Positions 1 through 10,372 of a stretch of DNA of 64,000 nt are shown here, piece by piece; positions within the stretch are counted from its first letter, which is position 1, and every line of letters starts with the position of its first letter. The DNA is from Paulownia fortunei (taxonomy: Eukaryota > Streptophyta > Magnoliopsida > Lamiales > Paulowniaceae): the NCBI GenBank assembly GCA_019321725.1, contig CM033106.1, positions 19,628,551 to 19,692,550 on the forward strand, given 5' to 3'. Below the pieces are notes generated by a model. It was not told the DNA's origin, searched no databases, and was given only the letters and a program-made list of their open reading frames with translations. A program made the position numbers and the translations under genes.

Positions 1-345
1 CTGCAGGGGCATTGGTTAAACCAAAAGGCATCACTAGAAATTCATAATGTCCATACCTTGTTCGGAATGCAGTCTTTGGTATGTCTTCTTCAAGCCTTGA
101 TCTTCAATTGATGATACCCAGAACGCAAATCAATCTTAGAAAATACAGATGATCCCTACAATTGATCAAACAAATCATCTATTCTGGGAGTGGATACTTA
201 TTCTTGATTGTTAGCTTATTCAACTCTTTATAATCAATGCACAACCGCAATGTACCATCCTTTTTTTCCACGAACAACACAGGTGCTCCTTCAATTTTGT
301 TGGTGCTATTCGGTATGGTGCTTTAGAAATAGAAGTAATTCCTGG
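1..345 (-). pseudogene. Gy1 reverse transcriptase, N-terminal fragment (Ty3/gypsy)
   Basis: Start of the reverse transcriptase of a Ty3/gypsy polyprotein, which would copy element RNA into DNA. Read on the minus strand it gives [13 protein letters not shown], then [11 protein letters not shown], and ends at the window edge with the RT box MPFGLTNAP. The catalytic FIDD box would lie outside the window. It is dead: a one-base deletion follows the NKYPLP block, at least two in-frame stops follow, and about 35 codons are missing between the protease linker ([10 protein letters not shown]) and GAPVLFV when compared with the same place in the gypsy copy at 54109-55365. Confidence 0.85.
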
Positions 346-356
346 CATAACATCAA

Positions 357-887
357 TCACAAATTTAATCTCTCGATTCGGTGGTAGTCCCGGTAAATTA
401 TCTGGAATACCTCAAGAAATTCTTGAACCACATCTACATTTTCTGGCTTCAATTGTGCTTCAACTGAGGTGTCCAGAACACTTGCCAAATACCCAACACA
501 ACCTTTATTCAACATCTTTTGAGCTTTCAAAGCAGATATAATTGGTAAGGACCGTGAGAATGAGATACCATTAAACATAAATTGTTCTTTCCCAAGTGGC
601 TGAAAAATCACAATCTTCTTATTACAATCAATTGTTGCATGATATTTGGTAAGCCAATCCATACCTAGAATAACCTCAAAATTTGGCATCGGTAAAACAA
701 CAAGATCTCCATAGAGAGTCCTATCACTAATCTGAATAGAACAAGCCCTTAACATTTGGTTGGAATCTATTTCTTCCCCAGATGGAACAGTCACATTGTA
801 CCTTACTTTTAATAATTCTGGTGTAATGCCCAATTTTCTCACAAATGCACATGATGCAAAAGAATGCGTAGATCCAGAATCTATCAA
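357..887 (-). pseudogene. Gy1 retropepsin (aspartic protease) region
   Basis: The open stretch of 176 codons holds a retropepsin-like domain, the protease that would cut the Gag-Pol polyprotein. The active-site box is IDSGSTHSF at its N-terminus and the C-terminal structural box is VILGMDWL around residue 73. The last 25 or so residues are out of frame: the expected FPDxLPGLPPxREI linker to RT can be read in the neighbouring frame near 395-405, so there is a one-base frameshift. It follows the Gag zinc knuckle directly, the usual order in chromoviruses. It could not be made as part of a working polyprotein. Confidence 0.8.
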
Positions 888-1947
888 TGTAATTGTAGGT
901 ATCCCATTAAAATAGTACCTGTGACTACGGAAGCATCTGCATCAGCTTGTTCTTGTGTCATTGCATACACTCTCCCCTGAACTTTCCCCTGTACTGTTGG
1001 GCAATCCTTTACTATATGTCCAGGCTTTTTACACTTAAAGCAACGATTAGTACCACTATAGCATTCCCTAAAATGATTCTTCCCACACTTAGTACATTTA
1101 GGCCTTTCAATTATAGAAGAAGTCTGTCCAACTCTAGGACACTTTTCATTCCCTTGGCTTAATTTTTGCTCTCTTTTTTCCACTGGTTTAGATTTCTTGG
1201 AGTGAATACTTGCTTCTTTTGTTGTTGGAATTTCTCAATCTCTTTCTCATCTAAATCAGACATCAAAGCCTTGTCCACCAGTTCTCTAAACTCTGTTATT
1301 GAAGACATTCTCACATCTCTTCTAATTTCAGGATTAAGGCCCCTCAAGAAATGATCCATCTTCTCATTGTTGTCTCTGGCAATGTATGGTACATACTTGC
1401 AACCCTGTTCAAATTTTCTCACATAATCACATACAGACATCCCTCCTTGTTTTAACTCCAAGAATTCCTTTACTCTGAGTGACCTAGCATCCTTGGTGAA
1501 ATACTTATCATAAAAGATTGTTTTAAACCTCTCCCAAGTTAGTTCTTCCATATTTACTGCAAGTTTAGCTCCTTCCCACCAAGTTCTAGCATCCTTCTTC
1601 AATAAGAAAATTGCACAGAGTACCTTCTCAGCATCATCAATTCGCATGTAGTCAAAGATAGTGTCCAAAGATTTCACCCATTCCTCTACAACCATGGGAT
1701 CAGACCCACCATTAAAATCAACCGGTTCCATCTTTCTAAACTTCTCATATACAGCCTGTGAAGGATTCTGTCGAGCTTGTGGTGGAGGAAGGCACTGATT
1801 CTATTCTTGGGTTCTTTATTGCATATCTAGCAATTGTTGTATCTGTTCACCATGCATTCTAGTTTGTTGTTGAATAAGATCAGTCAAATTGTCCACCACA
1901 CTATGATTACCCTCATGATCATCCATTGTCTTCCTTTTTGGTGCCAT
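884..1947 (-). pseudogene. Gy1 Gag (capsid and zinc-knuckle nucleocapsid)
   Basis: Gag of the leftmost gypsy element. The start is set at the ATG ending at 1947 ([10 protein letters not shown]), the first Met before a Gln-rich N-terminal helix. An in-frame TAA at 1816-1818 breaks it. The capsid-type retrotransposon gag domain is open at 1159-1731 ([40 protein letters not shown]). A frameshift near 1160-1183 then leads into the nucleocapsid part, with one half-knuckle CTKCGKNHFREC and one good CCHC knuckle CFKCKKPGHIVKDC. These bind element RNA during packaging. The S-family LTR at 1957-2948 begins ten bases upstream of the start, so the leader is also interrupted. Confidence 0.82.
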
Positions 1948-1956
1948 AACCTGATA

Positions 1957-2948
1957 TGCATTGCCCAGTCTCATTCCATTCATTAGCCAATAATAAATGC
2001 ATAATCATGACAATAACATGGAATGAAATATAATCAAATAAACATAAAAGCAAATAAACAAGTAGTTGACCGAGTTTCCCAGCCAGGATGTGTTCATATG
2101 CCTCTTTTATCTACAGGAATGACTAAAAGAAGGCATATGAAAGTTTGATCTCATATTTCATGTACTAATTCATGTTAAATCATAACTGAAGCATATAATA
2201 ACAATTATTCATGTTCGTGCAATCATGTTATTTGTATGCCATAATTCAATAATGCACATTGATTAGATGCATATTCATGCAAAATGCTTATTATTGGCTA
2301 TGTAGGAGAGAATTGAGAATTGGGCATTACAAATGAGGTAGAATACGGCTAATACCTGAGGTTGAAAGGCCAAGTATGGAAATCCCGTATTAGTTCTCTT
2401 ATTGGCCAATCATTATGAACAGGTTCCAAAAATTACGGTCTACCACTATTAGTTAGGTACCATACTTCAAGGGCCCTAAAGAATGATTTATGAATGAAAG
2501 TTATTAAATTGAATAATGCATTTAATGATTTATGAGATGTCCATGTATGATACTTGTTATTATATCAGTTTCACCTTACTGAGTCTTTAACTCATTAGAT
2601 TCATGTGATGTAGGTGAAAATATACAGGTTTAGAGGTTGACCGAGTCTCCAGAGATTTGTTCATATGCCATGCTTCGAGCTATTTTGTAGTCTATTTTGA
2701 AAACTCTGTTTTGTTTTTAATAAGCCGCTCTGTTATGGTTTTGTAAACAGATGTAGTTAGTTTTGATTTATGTATATGGTGTGCCTACAATGAAATGAAA
2801 CAACAAATAAATTCAAGTTATTTCTCTTATAGTAAAAAATGGGAACTTTTATTAAAACCATAACTCTAGTATTGATGAAAAGTTAATATTTCTTGACTTA
2901 ATTGTATTAGCTTATTTAGGTTCTATAGTTAGGTTAAGAGGTGTTATA
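1957..2948 (+). mobile_element. S-family LTR, rearranged, in the Gy1 leader
   Basis: A copy of the S LTR family (intact copies at 32861-34986 and 39526-40950, which lie the other way round). It starts with a decayed form of TGTAATGCCC at 1957 and ends with GGTGTTATA at 2948. Its inside is scrambled: 1957-2105 and 2332-2948 read in one direction, while about 2128-2331 reads in the other and ends in the terminal block TTGGGCATTACA. Orientation is inferred from the shared hairpin/donor module with the gypsy LTRs. The duplicated target site is no longer clear (TGATA before, TAATA or ATAAA after). Confidence 0.65.
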
Positions 2949-3459
2949 ATAAAATTTCTAAATTTTCATCACCTAGAATTTAAAAGTCTTAATAATCCTG
3001 AAATAATCCATAACGCGTAATTCTCAATAAATCAATCAACACAAAAGTTTATATCATAATCTTAGCCAATATAACAAAATTAACCTAGAACTCTTAAAAT
3101 CTAATTAGTTGATCTTGATCTTCTTGAAGGAATTAAAACATTGTAACTGACCTCATATATATATATATATATATATATCAAGTACCCTATCCAGTCTTAT
3201 TACAAACTTAGTGGATAATAGAGAATATGCAGCTCCAAAGATAGAATACCAAATATAAATTTTATACCTGTTATTACTGATGAGTCTACCACAACATTAT
3301 TTTATACAAAATCTTAAAACACATGGCCAATATTATTCATAAAATACAAAATGAATTATACAACAAATAAAACTTACTAGCATGGTTGTGCTCCACTAGT
3401 TTCAAAGATCATGTACATGAATAGTCTACAGAACCACAAACTGGGCTCTGATATCACTC
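2949..3459 (-). other. Gy1 5' untranslated leader with (AT)12 run
   Basis: No gene. This stretch matches 21822-22322 in GyB nearly throughout, so it is the untranslated leader of this gypsy subfamily, lying between the primer-binding site and gag. It contains an uninterrupted AT dinucleotide run at 3155-3178; GyB has a shorter one in the same place (about 22024-22040). Confidence 0.7.
3445..3456 (-). other. Gy1 primer-binding site (initiator tRNA-Met type)
   Basis: On the minus strand this reads TGATATCAGAGC, one change from TGGTATCAGAGC, the usual complement to the 3' end of initiator tRNA-Met in plant Ty3 and Ty1 elements. It lies three bases from the LTR edge at 3460, as expected for the start of minus-strand DNA synthesis. 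Confidence 0.85.
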
Positions 3460-4928
3460 TTTAACACTCCCACCACTAAATATAGATATTGATATGACAA
3501 TAATTTTGACAATGTAGCACATGTGTGTGCATGTGTATATATATATTTTTGTCAAATGTAGCACTTTGAAAAATAGTAAAGTATTTTCTCGTATATAACC
3601 CTATATATAGAAAAATTATCGTTTATATAAAAACACAACACCCATTACAATCACGCTATTCTCACACTTATTTTACTATAAAATTTCAAGAGTTATATAA
3701 GACAACATTCTAAAGTTATAATATGATAGACTCGAAAATCAAAATAATAACCTATACTTTCGGAAGAAATTAGGACATTTTGCATCTTGTAACCATTTTT
3801 AAATAGACAATAATTTGCACAATAATAATGATTGTAAAAATTGGAATATTCCCACAACACAACCTAACAGATTGTCATCCATGTATAGTTATCCTCAGAA
3901 GCTAGTTGGAGCTCCAACAACCAGCCTAGTAAGCCTCAAAGTCTCAGGTATCACCATACTTACCTACAATTTATGAACTACATGAGCTAAAGCTTATTAA
4001 TTAAAATTCATGCATGCTAAAAATGATGTGAAACATATGCCAAAGATTTCCAAGATATCGTACTAAGAATGCATACTCATGAATCAAAACATTTTATTCA
4101 AAATTATTTTCTTTCATTGGGCTCTTGGCCCACCTATTATGCATCGAAAAGAGTTTTGTACAATATCAAAAATGAAATGGCTAATAGTGGAATGATACAA
4201 TCGGGTGGACCATTCTCCATGACCCCCAGAGGTACACACCTTGTCTTCCCCTATGATCACCTGAGAAGTCTCCCACCTACGGCATCAATCATAAAACAAA
4301 GGCATCGTCAATTGGACCATCCTCTCATGACCACTAGAGGTCCACCTCAAGTCTGCCCCTACAATTCTCCGGGAAGTCATCCCACTTATGGTACCCAAAA
4401 TATCACATAAGCACACCTCGCATGTCTCGGTGCACTAGTAGTGGTCAACAAAATATTTTTGTTCTAAAAATCATAACGTGCATCTAAGATCTTAACAATG
4501 TTCATGTATTATGCATGTACGTGCAAATACTAATAGATGGAATACTCAATGCAACAACAAATATTTTGTCTCATCAATTCATCATCACATGCATCAAACG
4601 ATACTTAACATACTTGTTATTACATATGTTCAAACACCACATCACAAATAGTATAGATATTCTAAGAAATACTATGTTCATGCAATGTAGTTGTAAATAG
4701 ATTTTTATTTACCTTTGATCGGTTATGTATTACTTTTAGGTTTATTAAATATTACTCTCTAACCCTAGATGTGAAACAATCTATAAAAATACAAGGTATC
4801 AATCATCATCCTCAATTAACAAGTTCATTATACCTAATTTAGTATAAAGATCATGAATCTCAATTTAACTAAACAATCTTACCACTTAGAAACTATAACC
4901 GAATACAACCTTCCATGCACCTTTGTTT
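3460..4928 (-). repeat. Gy1 5' LTR, first part
   Basis: The LTR begins TTTAACACTCC (a decayed TGTAACACCCC) and lines up loosely with the better LTR at 10373-11560. It is broken at 4928 by copia1 and resumes at 27114. It is the most diverged copy of this LTR family here, so Gy1 is older than GyA, GyB and GyE. Open stretches such as 4069-4410 are chance. Confidence 0.8.
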
Positions 4929-5640
4929 TATTAGAGTTGGGTGCCCAACGCCCCAATTAGATTGGGGTATTATACTCTTTTTCTTTTGTAAAGATAATCT
5001 TATTAGGAATCATGTTAATAAAAAGGTATTTTCTTTATCTTATGTCTTACATCTTTTATTTCTGCACATTAGATAAAGTCCTTAGACCAAATTTAGCTAT
5101 GGGGCATGGTCGTGTATATGATGGCGATCATGGAACATGCCTCTAAGGCTTTGGTCTTAAATAAGTTCCGAGTCGAGAGTTTTTTTGAGATGGGACATCA
5201 AATAGCTTAGTAAGACTCGCACATATAATGCATGCTCGTGAGATAAGGATGTCACATTACATTAGCATTAGTGTAGAGACTCAAGTGCAGGTACGTGGGT
5301 GCTTGTTAGGGAACAAGTACACCGAACATGGCCAACAAGAAGTTCTCAGCTGGAGGCTTTGCCTATCGAATAAAAATTTCTGTGTTGCAATAGTACACGG
5401 CTAGTCCTCGGACTTGAGGTACGATGGTAGCCTTGTGTATATCTTGTAACACTTTGATTTATCTTCTAATTGCTTGACAATCACAAATGGGGTATATTGG
5501 GTGTTGTACTGATATGTAGGGATGTTTATCTGTGGCCAATATAGAATTCGACACTTGTTATCTTTAATAAGGAAATCTCTTGTGTTTTCATTTTTAACTT
5601 GATTTTCTTGTTCTTTAGATGAAAAATCAGTTTCTTGTTC
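4929..5640 (+). repeat. Copia1 5' LTR, internally and terminally deleted
   Basis: Matches the copia1 3' LTR (10066-10372 plus 25185 onward) up to about 5600. It then jumps to a short block (TTTCTTGTTC near 5640) that lies about 1.1 kb further on in the 3' LTR. The expected 3' end (CCGCTGCATATACTCATGCG) and the primer-binding site are missing. The first bases TATTAGAG are a decayed TGTTAGAG. Confidence 0.75.
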
Positions 5641-6175
5641 CATACCTACCATCAAAGGTAGAGACATGACGACCGCTACCACACTTAATCACTAGCCATG
5701 AGTCGTGGTATGGTCTTGTGTTGGAAAGTTGTGATCTCTACCAAGCATTGAGATGCTCATAGGATGGAATTGTTATTATGTTGGCCATGAGTCATGGGAC
5801 ATCTTGATGCTCTATCTACATAAATGTTTGATGGGTATTGTTTGACACTTAGTATCATATGGGCTCATAAAATTGGGGTATATGGGAAGAGGTAAGGCAA
5901 AACAAACTTGAGGGTTGTATAGTGATACAGTCATCAAAGAGTTGACTACCAATAGAAATATTTCATGGGCTCAAAAAATTGAGGTGTGAAATATTTCCAT
6001 TGGACCTCAAGCTCATTAGGAAATTTAATTTCCCAAAATTCCATTAGGCGTGATGGAATTCGAAGAAAATAATGGGAGACATTTAGTATTAAAAACCTTA
6101 TATTAAATTAATACATTTTTCCTATAGTTTACTAATTTTATGCTTCGTGCATGTTTTGTAGATTATTCTACTAAA
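5641..6175 (+). other. Copia1 leader, no gene
   Basis: Sequence between the deleted 5' LTR and the gag start. No open frame, LTR end or primer-binding site is visible. I see nothing else in it. Confidence 0.5.
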
Positions 6176-6990
6176 ATGGCAAAGAATCTACTTGCAACAA
6201 TCCTTGAACAAAATAAATTAATTACACCTAACTTTGTCGATTGGCTAAGAGAGCTGAAGATAGTTCTTTAGTCGGAGAAAAGGGTGTATGTCCTCGACAC
6301 TGCACCTCCTTCAATTCTACTGGAGGATGTTACTTCAGAGGATTATGCAGATTACTTACGTTATGTTGATGATAATCTGCAGGCTCGATGCTACATGCTG
6401 GCATCGATGTCAAATGAGCTGAAGAGGCAAAACAAGGTTCAACATACTACTTATGGTATCCTCATTCAACTATAAGAGTTGTATGGTGAAAGAACTCGGC
6501 AGACGAGATATTAGATCTCAAAAGAGCATTTAAGATGTTGTAAGATTGATGACTCTTCAGTCCTTGATCATGGATTAAAAATGATAGCCCTCATTGAAAG
6601 GCTGGCATCCCTTGGAGTCGTTATAGAGAACGAACTTTATACGGACCTTCTACTATAGTCTCTGCCTCCATCATTTGACACCTTTGTTGTTAACTTTAAC
6701 ATACACAACATGGAGACTAAACTCACTGAGCTTGTTAACATGTTAAAGATGGTTGAGTCCACTATGGAAAAGGATAAACCGGTTCTGCTTGTTGGATCTT
6801 CTTCTAGATCAAAGGCTGAAAAGCTTAAAAAAGGAAAGAAGAAAGGAAAGGGTTCCTCTAAACTTACCAAGCTGAAGGTAAAGGGCATTGTCAAGAAGGT
6901 TTCTTATCAAGCCAATGAAAGTGTCATTACTGCAGCAAACCAGGGCACTAGAAGGGGAATTACAAGGTGTATCTTGCAAGCCTGAAGAGT
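6176..6990 (+). pseudogene. Copia1 Gag
   Basis: Gag-like region of the UBN2 type common in plant copia elements. The start is the ATG at 6176 (MAKNLLATILEQNKL), followed by NFVDWLRELKIVL and an in-frame stop at about 6269. Open parts lie at 6284-6475 (VLDTAPPSILLEDVT, ARCYMLASMSNELKRQ) and 6710-6985 (METKLTELVNMLKMVE, then the lysine-rich run KKGKKKGKGSSK). No intact CCHC knuckle is left between the basic run and the protease. Several stops show it cannot make particles. Confidence 0.78.
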
Positions 6991-7610
6991 TCAGGTATAT
7001 ATTTTGTTAAAGTTAACTTGTCTGTTAACAATACTTCTTGGGTATTAGATACCAGTTGTGGCTCACATATCTACAATGATTTGCTGATTATGACAAGAAG
7101 TAGGAAGCTGGATCGAGAAGAGACGGTCCCTATGATGGGGAATAGAGCAAGAGTTGCTGCATTAGCTGTAGGGATCGTTAATCTAGCTTTTGGAAAAGGT
7201 TGTGTAATAGTTTTAAACAATTGTCTTTTTGTTTCGAATATTATTAAGAACATTATCTCTATTCCAGTTTTAGATAGAGAAGGTTTTAGATTTACCATTG
7301 AGAATAGAAATTATTCTATTTTCAAACATTCTGATTTTATTTATTCTGGTTCTTTGACGAATTATTTATGTAGTATTACTCCACATAACCCCATTTTCAC
7401 AATTCAACAAAATAAAAGAAGATTAGATAATCATAGTTCCATGAGCCTGTGGCATACAAGATTATGACATATTTCTGAGAAAATGATTAACAAATTATCA
7501 TAATTGCTTGATCTAAAGAAAGAGCAAGAACTTTCAACATGTGAATCCTACCTTAAAGGAAAGATGATCAAATCTCCATTTGTTGACAAGTGGAGTGAGC
7601 CAAGCATCTA
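6967..7610 (+). pseudogene. Copia1 protease and pre-integrase domain
   Basis: The frame 6967-7467 holds the copia protease: WVLDTSCGSHIYNDL corresponds to the usual LDTGCGSHIC box, so the active-site triad has changed from D-T-G to D-T-S. The GAG-pre-integrase domain starts at SLWHTRL (about 7445-7467), is broken by a stop, and continues to about 7580 (HISEKMINKLS, ESYLKGKM). It lies between Gag and integrase in the normal copia order. The stops exclude a working polyprotein. Confidence 0.75.
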
Positions 7611-8480
7611 TTAGATTTGATCCATATAGATGTATGTGGGCCACTAAGTGTTAGTGCCCGTTGGATCTATAACTACTTCTTAACCTTTACCGATGACTTC
7701 TCTAGGTATGGTTATGTGTACCTTTTAAGGTACAAGTCTGAAGTATTTAAAAGTTTAAAGAATTCAGAACCGAGGTAGAGAAACAAATTGGCCTAAATAT
7801 AAAGACTTTTTGATCTGATCGAGGAGGTGAATACTTAAACACAGAATTTTGGATTATCTAAAATAGAATGGGATTCTCTAACAGTAGACTCCTCCTGCTA
7901 CTCCCCAACTCAACGGAGTTGCGGAATGTTGGAATCAAACCTTATTGGACATGGTTCAATCTATGATGAGCTTCACTTCATTTTCTCTTTCATTCTAGGG
8001 CTATGCCTTGGAAACGACGGCATACCTAATAAATAGGGTACCATCTAAAGCCGTGCCCAAAACACCATATGAGATATGGTGTGGAAAGACACCTTCCTAT
8101 AAATACCTTAGGGTATGGGGGTGTGCTGCTTATGTGAAGCAGCAAGTAGGAGATAAGTTGGATATGAGATCCAGCTTATGTCAGTTCATAGGGTATCCAA
8201 AGGAATTTATTGGATACTATTTCTACGATACCTCGGAATAAAGGGTGTTTATTTAGAGGAATGCTACCTTCTTGAAGAAGAATTTCTTTTAGAGGGACGT
8301 GGTAAGGGCGTAGAACTTGAAGAGGTTCAAGAATCACAGAACACCCTAACTGACGCAGTAAATCGTACACCAGCTTGATGCTGGGCCCTCTAAGGCACAA
8401 CCTCTTTGAAGATCCGAAAGGGTTTCAAGTGTACCTAAGAGGTACAACTTGTTGTTAGAGAATAAAGAAGAAGGACTCCC
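7611..8480 (+). pseudogene. Copia1 integrase
   Basis: Integrase core, which would insert the DNA copy into the genome. All three catalytic neighbourhoods can be found: IDVCGP near 7630, SDRGGEYL near 7815, and NGVAECWNQT near 7913. They lie in different frames with stops between them. The C-terminal part is open at 8008-8241 (TAYLINRVPSK, TPYEIWCGKTPSYKYLRVWG), the typical copia block before the RT linker. The linker to about 8480 is also broken. Confidence 0.78.
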
Positions 8481-9494
8481 CTTGGATAATGATCCAAGAA
8501 TCTATAGAGAGGTGATGTCTGACATCGACTCGAAGAAGTGGCAAGAAGCTATGCGATCCGAGATGGACTCCATGTACTCTAACAAGGTATAGACCTCGAT
8601 GGACCCACTATAGGAAATTGTTCCCATTGGCTGCAAATAGGTCTACAAGTGGAAGCTAGGAGTAGATGGAGAGGTAGTGACCTATAAGACAAAGTGGTAG
8701 TAAAAGGTTATACTTAGAAGCAATGAATTGATTATGAGGAAACTTTTTCACCAGTAGCGATGCTTAAATTTATATGGATTCTGCTAGCCATATCTGCATA
8801 TTATGACTATGAGATATGTCTAATGGATGTGAAGACCGCTTTCCTTAATAGAAACATTAAGGAAGAGATTTATATAAAGCAACCAGAAGGCTTCATATCC
8901 AGTAGAAGCGAGCACAAGGTTTGCAAGCTCTAGAGATCCATTTATGGACTCAAACAAGCTTCGAGCAGTTGGAATATTTGGTTTGATGAAATGATCAAAA
9001 TGTTTGACTTTCATAAGAACCCAAATGAATCATGTGTCTACAAGAAGGTTAGTGGGAGTGTAGTTACATTTGTTGTGCTCCACATTGATGACTTCCTACT
9101 CATTACGAATGATGTAGGGATGTTGCAGTCAACGAGGACTTGGTTATCTAATCGATTTTCCATGAAGGACTTAGGAGATGCATCTTTTATCCTAGAGATA
9201 AAGATCTATAGAGATAGATCCAGAAGGATGATCGGACTATCCTAGTCCATGTACATAGATAAAGTGCTAAAAGGGTTTAGCATGGAGGAATCCAAAAGAG
9301 GATTCTTGCCTATGAGTTATAGGGTTTCACTATCTAAGGTTATATCTCCCAAGACACCTAAAGAGAGAGAAAGGATGGCTTGCATACCTTATGCTTCCAC
9401 AATAGGGAGCATAATATATGCAATGTTATGTACAAGGCCTGATATAGCACATGCTTTGAGTGTCACGAGCAGAAATCAGTCCAATCCAGGATAA
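8481..9494 (+). pseudogene. Copia1 reverse transcriptase
   Basis: Ty1/copia RT. Visible blocks in order: LMDVKTAFLN (about 8820-8850), EEIYIKQPEGF, SIYGLKQASSSW, ESCVYKK, then the catalytic loop VLHIDDFLLIT around 9080-9110, where the usual YVDD is HIDD. Then WLSNRFSMKDLGDASFILEIKI, and YASTIGSIIYAMLCTRPDIAHAL at about 9395-9455. In-frame TAG codons interrupt it at about 8929 and 9243, and there are others. The domain order is complete but the gene is dead. Confidence 0.82.
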
Positions 9495-10005
9495 AACACT
9501 ATAAAGTCGTAAATAAGATCCTCAAGTACTTGAGAAAGACTAAGGATATCTTTCTGATATACGGAAATAGAGAACTAAAACTGGAAGGATATACATATTC
9601 TAGTTTTCAGTCTGATATAGATGACTCAAAGTCCATATCTGGATACATATTCAATCTGAATAGTGGTGCCGTCAGTTAGAAAAGTTTCAAGCAAGAGACG
9701 ACTGTAGACTCTACTACCGAAGGTAAATATATTGCTGCATCAAATGCAGCAAAAGAAGTTGTTTGGATAAGAAACTTCATCCAAGCGTTGGGTGTAGTTC
9801 CATCCATTGTTGATCTGGTTATGATTTATTGTGATAACAATGGAGCCATTACGCTAGCAAAAGAGCCAAGATCTCATCAAAAATCCAAGCACATAATGAG
9901 ACGATATCACTTGATCAAAGAGATCATTAGTAGAGGCAACGTCATTATGGATCGAGTTACCTCAATAGAAAATATAGCAGACCCACTTCCTAAGCCCTTA
10001 GCATA
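9495..10005 (+). pseudogene. Copia1 RNase H
   Basis: C-terminal RNase H domain of copia Pol, which removes the RNA strand after reverse transcription. The last third is open at 9788-10006 and reads IYCDNNGAITLAKEP, SKHIMRRYHLIKEII and IADPLPKPL, the usual end of copia polyproteins. Upstream, TEGKYIAASNAAKEVVWIRNF is readable around 9715-9780. Stops between about 9490 and 9700 break it. Confidence 0.78.
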
Positions 10006-10053
10006 GAAGATATTTGAGAGACATCTTGAGAAGATGGGCAATTGGAGCTAGGG

Positions 10054-10065
10054 CAAGTGGGAGAT
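10054..10065 (+). other. Copia1 polypurine tract
   Basis: CAAGTGGGAGAT directly before the LTR TGTTA. This purine-rich block primes plus-strand DNA and is seen again before the copia2 3' LTR (43497-43508). Confidence 0.85.
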
Positions 10066-10372
10066 TGTTAAAGTAGTATGCCCAATGCCCCAATTATATT
10101 GGGTGTATTATACTCTTTTTCTTTTGTAAGACAATCTTATTGGAAGTTATATTAATAAAAAGGCATTTTTTTATCTTATGTCTTGTATCTTTTATTTCTG
10201 CACATTACATAAAGTCCTTAGACCAAATTTAGCCATGGGGAATGGTCGCGCATATGATGGCGATCATGGAACATGCCTCTAAGGCTTTGGTCTTAAATAT
10301 GTTCTGAGTCAAGAGTTTTTTTGAGATGAGATATCAAATAACTCAGTAAGACTTGCACATATGATGTATGCT
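10066..10372 (+). repeat. Copia1 3' LTR, first part
   Basis: Starts TGTTAAAG after the polypurine tract and lines up with 4929-5230. It is cut at 10372 by GyA. Bases 10368-10372 (ATGCT) are the left target-site duplication of GyA. Confidence 0.85.

Noticed and set aside
4069..4410. A 113-codon plus-strand frame.
   Set aside because: It lies within the Gy1 LTR, antisense to the element, and aligns to non-coding sequence of the other LTR copies.
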